Under the pieces are notes generated by a model. It searched no databases, was not told the origin of the DNA, and saw only the letters and a list, made by a program, of their open reading frames with translations. From assembly GCA_019614645.1 (NCBI GenBank), contig JABWDB010000004.1, forward strand, positions 19,592,001 to 19,656,000: a DNA stretch of 64,000 nucleotides, written 5' to 3'. Position numbers and translations under genes: made by a program. Each line of letters begins with the position of its first letter. The stretch's first letter is position 1. Below are positions 59,603-64,000 of this stretch, piece after piece. The DNA is from Stratiolaelaps scimitus (taxonomy: Eukaryota > Arthropoda > Arachnida > Mesostigmata > Laelapidae).

Positions 59603-60743
59603 CAATGTCGAAAGTCATGGCTATATATTATCATTGCTGTCCTTTGAGTACTCTATGAAATATCGCATTTGTTCATCTACCGTATATGTCCTTGTTACCA
59701 GTTTCAGCAAGCTTCCGGCATGAAACGGTAATTAGTTCTAAGTCTTCATTTCAACTCGTTGAATAGTCGGCAGATGGATATGGAGAGAGGGGGGTGAACT
59801 TCGTCTAACCAATCATCGAGATTTATGGTTAGGATCATTTCAGTTGTCCATTCGACGGCTGGGCGTTTCATACCATGGACTGCCAGCTGTTTGCCTGACA
59901 ATGATCATTTCGAGTCGATTCCTTTTTTTACCTGCTTGACCGTGGTGACGATTCGTGTCGCTGCTGCTGTTGTTGCTGATGCTGTTATCGTTGATGACCA
60001 TGGAATGATATATATGTATATATATGAATAGACCCAGACACAAATTGGTCAGTTCCACTGTGGCGCCATTTGCCACTTCAATAGGTACGACTATTTGCTT
60101 TAAGAACAAATGGGCGATCATACCGGAGGTAAAAGGGTTCAGTTCGCTACTGGCAGGGACAATTCTGGACGCCCACATCTGCAGCCGACCAATACAGCTG
60201 GCTTCTGCATTGGGCAGGCCTTCGTTCACAACAACAATAATAATAATACAAAAAACTACAAACGATTATTACTATGCATTTGAGGCATGCGACATGCGCA
60301 GAACGGGGGCGGCGGCGGCGGCAGCGACAGAAGCAGAGACAGCGTTTCCTTTGGCGGAAACAGCACTTTTCTTCATGTTGTCCATACCGAGGGAAAAAAA
60401 ATCGCGACCATACATATAGCATTTGCGTACTAGAGCTGGCGTCACTGTCAGCACCTGCATATAGTCTCCACCGCTGGAGAATGAGAGGGCCTTCATTCCC
60501 GAATTGGTATTAATTACTCCTCACCATCAGCCCGCAACACAAATAGCCACAAGAAATCGTGGCGCGCGTACGGCCGATGCCGCGACGGCAAGCTGCGACG
60601 GCCGACACTGACAGATTTCTGTCGGGTCAGAAGGTGCTTGGCGGTCGATCCGCTTATTGGCTATTGTTATCGCACATCCGCGCACCGTACCGCATAGACA
60701 GACATCGAAGCGCGTCTTCTGTTCGATGGATACACTCAGCGTT

Positions 60744-60780
60744 TTGTTGTTGTTGTTGTTGTTGTTGAAGTTGTTGTTGT
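60744..60780. repeat. (TTG)n trinucleotide repeat
   Basis: About twelve TTG units with one AAG interruption. Confidence 0.9.
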
Positions 60781-61544
60781 CGATTCTATTGCGGCTTTTT
60801 TGTTCTTCTGTAAACGTGACTTCATAGGTTTCGCGCTCAGAGGCGAGCAAAACATGATGGAAATCGCTTGAAGTCAAATCGCGCGCGATTGAGAGTATCC
60901 TGCGCATGTCTACGGTAATAAATTATTACGATAATAATGAATCAGCCTATGCTCTATTAAGCTGATGCTAATGGAGCTCATCGTAGTGAACATTTCCACG
61001 ATGGATGAACATGAGCCTTGAGTCTTGCAGCTTTGATAATAGACAAAGAGATATTTGCATGCTCGTGTGCGTTGTATGTTCGTCTTTGCGCAACACGACA
61101 GACGCAGGCAAATAAACTACAGTTTATCAATGTATTAAACGATAGTACTGAAATTTTGAGTTCTTGTTTAAGTTTCAGCCATACGACACAATGACTTGCT
61201 AACTCGGCATGTCATATTAATAAAATGTATTTACAATATATAGTTTTATTCATTTATATTTGATTATTTTAATATAATTAAAATTGATGTAGGGTCGATT
61301 CTTCTACGATTTAGAGAAGCGCGGTTACTACGGAACTCTCGTGTGACGACTGAGCCCGGCAAAGTCGCCGTTCGTAGGGATACAACTTGGATAACTCGAT
61401 CGGTAGTTGTATATGTCCCAGATGGATCAGATAATGTCTACTGAGAAGCTAAAAATCTTTTTCGTGGGCGGCTGTCGGCCACGCCTTCTTTCATTTTGCA
61501 CTTCTCAGCTTTTATCCGTATAATAAAATTACTACGAGAGATCA

Positions 61545-61586
61545 CGGGTGGAGAATCCACACCCGCCTGAGCGAACGCTCAGACGG
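61545..61586. repeat. two overlapping stem-forming sequences
   Basis: CGGGTGGA pairs with TCCACACCCG (2-base bulge, loop GAA), and CCGCCTGAGCG pairs with CGCTCAGACGG (one mismatch, AA between). The arms share the bases CCG, so the two stems compete. Confidence 0.7.
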
Positions 61587-62479
61587 TTTAAGTGGACACA
61601 ATGTGAGGATAATTACTACAATATTGATGATTTCAAACGACCGATTTCGTATCAATCTACTTCCTGCCGTGTCACGCTTCGTCTTAATTCAGCTCACATT
61701 TACTTTAAACTGCACATTTTAACAAGCCAAACATCTTTTCTGTTGTCTTCTTCTAAATGACGCATTCTCCTACATAACCTCCGTATTCTAAGATATCACT
61801 CATTCTTCGTTAACATGTGTCACACAGCACCGATATATTTTATTCATGTGCTATCCGCACCATGTTATATGCCATACCTTCGCCGCTGCCCTGGAAATGT
61901 AAAATGTTTGTACACCGGATAATACCTCTTTGTACCACAGAGGAGGTACCACTTCTACCAGATAGCGCATAACCATCAAGAAAATAACAGCTATATTCGC
62001 AGAGGTCGACAGTTGTTCTCACACGGTTGGTTCTTGACAACCTTCGACACTCAACCTGTTCCCGTCTCCTGCCACAATTATATTAAAGCCACAAATAAAT
62101 TATAGTAATTTAATTCTTTTTGACAGAAGAATAAGATCGGAATAGGGAATTGTATAGGCGAAGATGCTATTGTCAGCTTTTATATGTCAATGTTTTTTTC
62201 TTATTATGTCTCGTTCTCTCTCTCTTTCTCTCTCTGTCCATCTTTCTGTCTGCTTTCCTTTCATGGGCTGTTCTTGTCCAATAACACCTCCTTGGCGAAT
62301 AGGTACCTCGCGCGGATGGAGTAATCTTCTAAAATGTAACATCGACACCAGTCGAATAAGGAAGAAACGCTGCTGATTCGGCTGGAACAGAATAACGCTT
62401 CTGTTAAACTGGGAGACAAACGTTGCTGTTGCTACAACGGCAGGGCCATCAAATGCAGTAGCACCGCGAGAGATGACGC

Positions 62480-62510
<31 letters not shown>

Positions 62511-62511
62511 T
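62480..62511. repeat. (AAT)n microsatellite
   Basis: About ten uninterrupted AAT units. Confidence 0.95.
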
Positions 62512-63123
62512 CTGGTCATCATGTTAGCATCTTAGTCAAACTAGTACCACTGCAGCTATCACAAACAAGATACATGTGGCTGGCGGCGTCGATGGGACCC
62601 GGATATCAGTCACGGCAACTTGTATTTGCGAACGAGCCGCCACACAATCAAAGGCAATCCATCACCGCAACAGGGAAGAACCCCACAAGGGGCAATCGAG
62701 CAGACCGTGCGCGCGCGCGCTCTCCCCCGATGAAATGCATAGTGTTCCTATCAATCAATCTATCCATCTATCTATCTGCTTCGCACATGAGCATCGTTCC
62801 CGTCCGTTAGTCCCATCCATCCTCTTACTCGTTCCAACAAAGCGAAACGGAACGGAACGAGAGACCACTAGGCGAGCTGCTAAACGCACACAGATTCATC
62901 GTCAAGTTCGGCACGACACCGGCAGAAACAGCATCAGTGGAGTGATGCTGGACGCCCAGCGTCGGCAGCCGCAGGCTTCGACCGCTACGTCTATTGTTGC
63001 GGTTGCGGGTCGCCGGCAACCACATCAGTTTCTGCTTTCCTCAGAAGCACCGTTGCATTGACGCTATTGATGGGCTCTGTTATTCTATATATCGGGGGCT
63101 GTGGGGTGGGGGGAACTAGTCGG

Positions 63124-63163
63124 GTTGCTGCGGCTGCTGCGGCTGCTGCTGCTGCTGCTGCTG
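63124..63163. repeat. (CTG)n with CGG interruptions
   Basis: GCTGCGGCTGCTGCGGCTGC followed by pure CTG units, inside a GC-rich island. Confidence 0.9.
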
Positions 63164-64000
63164 CCCACACAGCACAAGCGAATGCACAAGTGTGCGCTCG
63201 TGCTATCAATAACCTTCACACAACGAGTGCTATCCTGTGGCGACCGTTGTTACGTGTATGTGTGTGCCTGCGTACGTCTGCGAGAGTATGCACTGGTGGC
63301 TTATGTGAATATGAACCCATAACCACTAGCGCACTAGCCCCTGCCTCAGCGTTAGCGGTTCGCTCCTCTGTACTAGTAAGTAAGCTGTCCTGCCGCCGTT
63401 TAGTTGTCCTGGCAATAGGGCAGGGGTTGATTGGGGCCGACGGCGGAGACGCCGAGGATAGCGAGCGGAAATCGACGCGTATGGTCAGACGCCACGACAA
63501 ACACATAGACGTATATGTATACAACACCGGACATGTGTGTGTGTGTGGTGCGTCCGGAGGTATAAAATATAAAGAATAAGTACCACGATTCGATGAAATA
63601 TCCCCATTCATCAACGTCAATGATGCAAGTGATACCGTGCATATAGTAGGAGCTTATCGCAATAGCAGTTAGCTGCGTAAAGGTCCGCACCGGATCATTA
63701 GTGAGGATTATTACTATAATATTCTGTGAGAAAAAAAGGTGGACAATGGGAACGCGCCGTGACGTCGGGTGGTTAGCACGTTTGGTTAGTGGCCACCAGT
63801 GGTTTGTGATGATGCTTGTCCCGTCTCTGCACAGATGTAATCTCAGCTGACTAGCTGGCTGGGGCAATCTGCCTTGGCGAAAGCTGAACCAACTAAGACG
63901 TCCGTATCAACTGATCCGTGTGCGGTCGCACGCCTGAGTCTATCATAAATCAATCGACCTATTTGAGATCCTTTATTCAACTACCGATTAAGATGGGATA

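Larger units (their letters stand above)
59242..64000. other. far upstream DNA with inverted repeats and a GC island; no gene seen
   Basis: Contains a 20-bp-arm hairpin (59555-59602), a GTT run (60744-60780), overlapping stem sequences (61545-61586), an AAT run (62480-62511) and a GC-rich island at 62.55-63.6 kb with a CTG run. A plus-strand donor-like GTAAGTAAG occurs at 63377 in that island and might belong to a gene starting rightwards. No conserved protein frame found. Confidence 0.45.

Overview
The window is animal nuclear DNA. Conserved protein blocks are split by canonical GT-AG introns with matching phases, and the rest is non-coding with many microsatellites: (TA)n, CAG/CTG, AAC/TTG and AAT runs. 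There is no operon structure and no recognisable transposon protein. The encoded protein resembles arthropod and vertebrate Trio/Kalirin. Intron sizes (0.16 to 6 kb in the coding core), moderate GC and dense TA/CAG repeats would suit a chelicerate, perhaps a mesostigmatan mite such as Varroa. That placement is an inference and is not proven here.

One gene dominates: a trio-family Rho guanine-nucleotide exchange factor on the minus strand. I could trace 19 coding exons from 38189 down to 11916. All junctions are in phase and give exactly 5025 coding bases (1675 codons). In order they encode a Sec14/CRAL-TRIO domain (exons 1-4), a long array of spectrin-like repeats (exons 4-14), a glycine/serine-rich linker, the first DH (RhoGEF) domain (exons 15-17), the first PH domain (exon 18) and the start of the linker before the expected SH3 (exon 19). 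The C-terminal half (SH3, DH2-PH2, Ig, kinase in vertebrates) is not in the window. It must lie left of base 1, beyond an intron of at least 11.9 kb.

Layout, left to right: 1-11.9 kb is the downstream intron, with GC-rich CAG-bearing islands and, at 101-274, a probable alternative first coding exon in trio orientation. 11.9-25.2 kb is the dense exon cluster. 25.2-38.2 kb holds the first three coding exons and two large introns (5.8 and 6.1 kb); the 6.1-kb intron contains a phase-compatible alternative first exon at 33830-33854. 38.2-64 kb is upstream DNA without convincing protein-coding genes. It has several GC- and CAG/AAC-rich islands that look like 5' leader or promoter DNA (a candidate leader exon ends at 55430, and a YY1/Pho-like motif sits near 58.0 kb), a striking 9-bp-based minisatellite at 58.8-59.2 kb and several inverted repeats.

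The picture is a large neuronal/cytoskeletal signalling gene that probably uses several promoters: a distal one for full-length protein, one in intron 1 that swaps the N-terminus, and one in the downstream intron for a C-terminal-half product. This matches known Trio/Kalirin biology, but the alternative exons here are inferred from sequence only.
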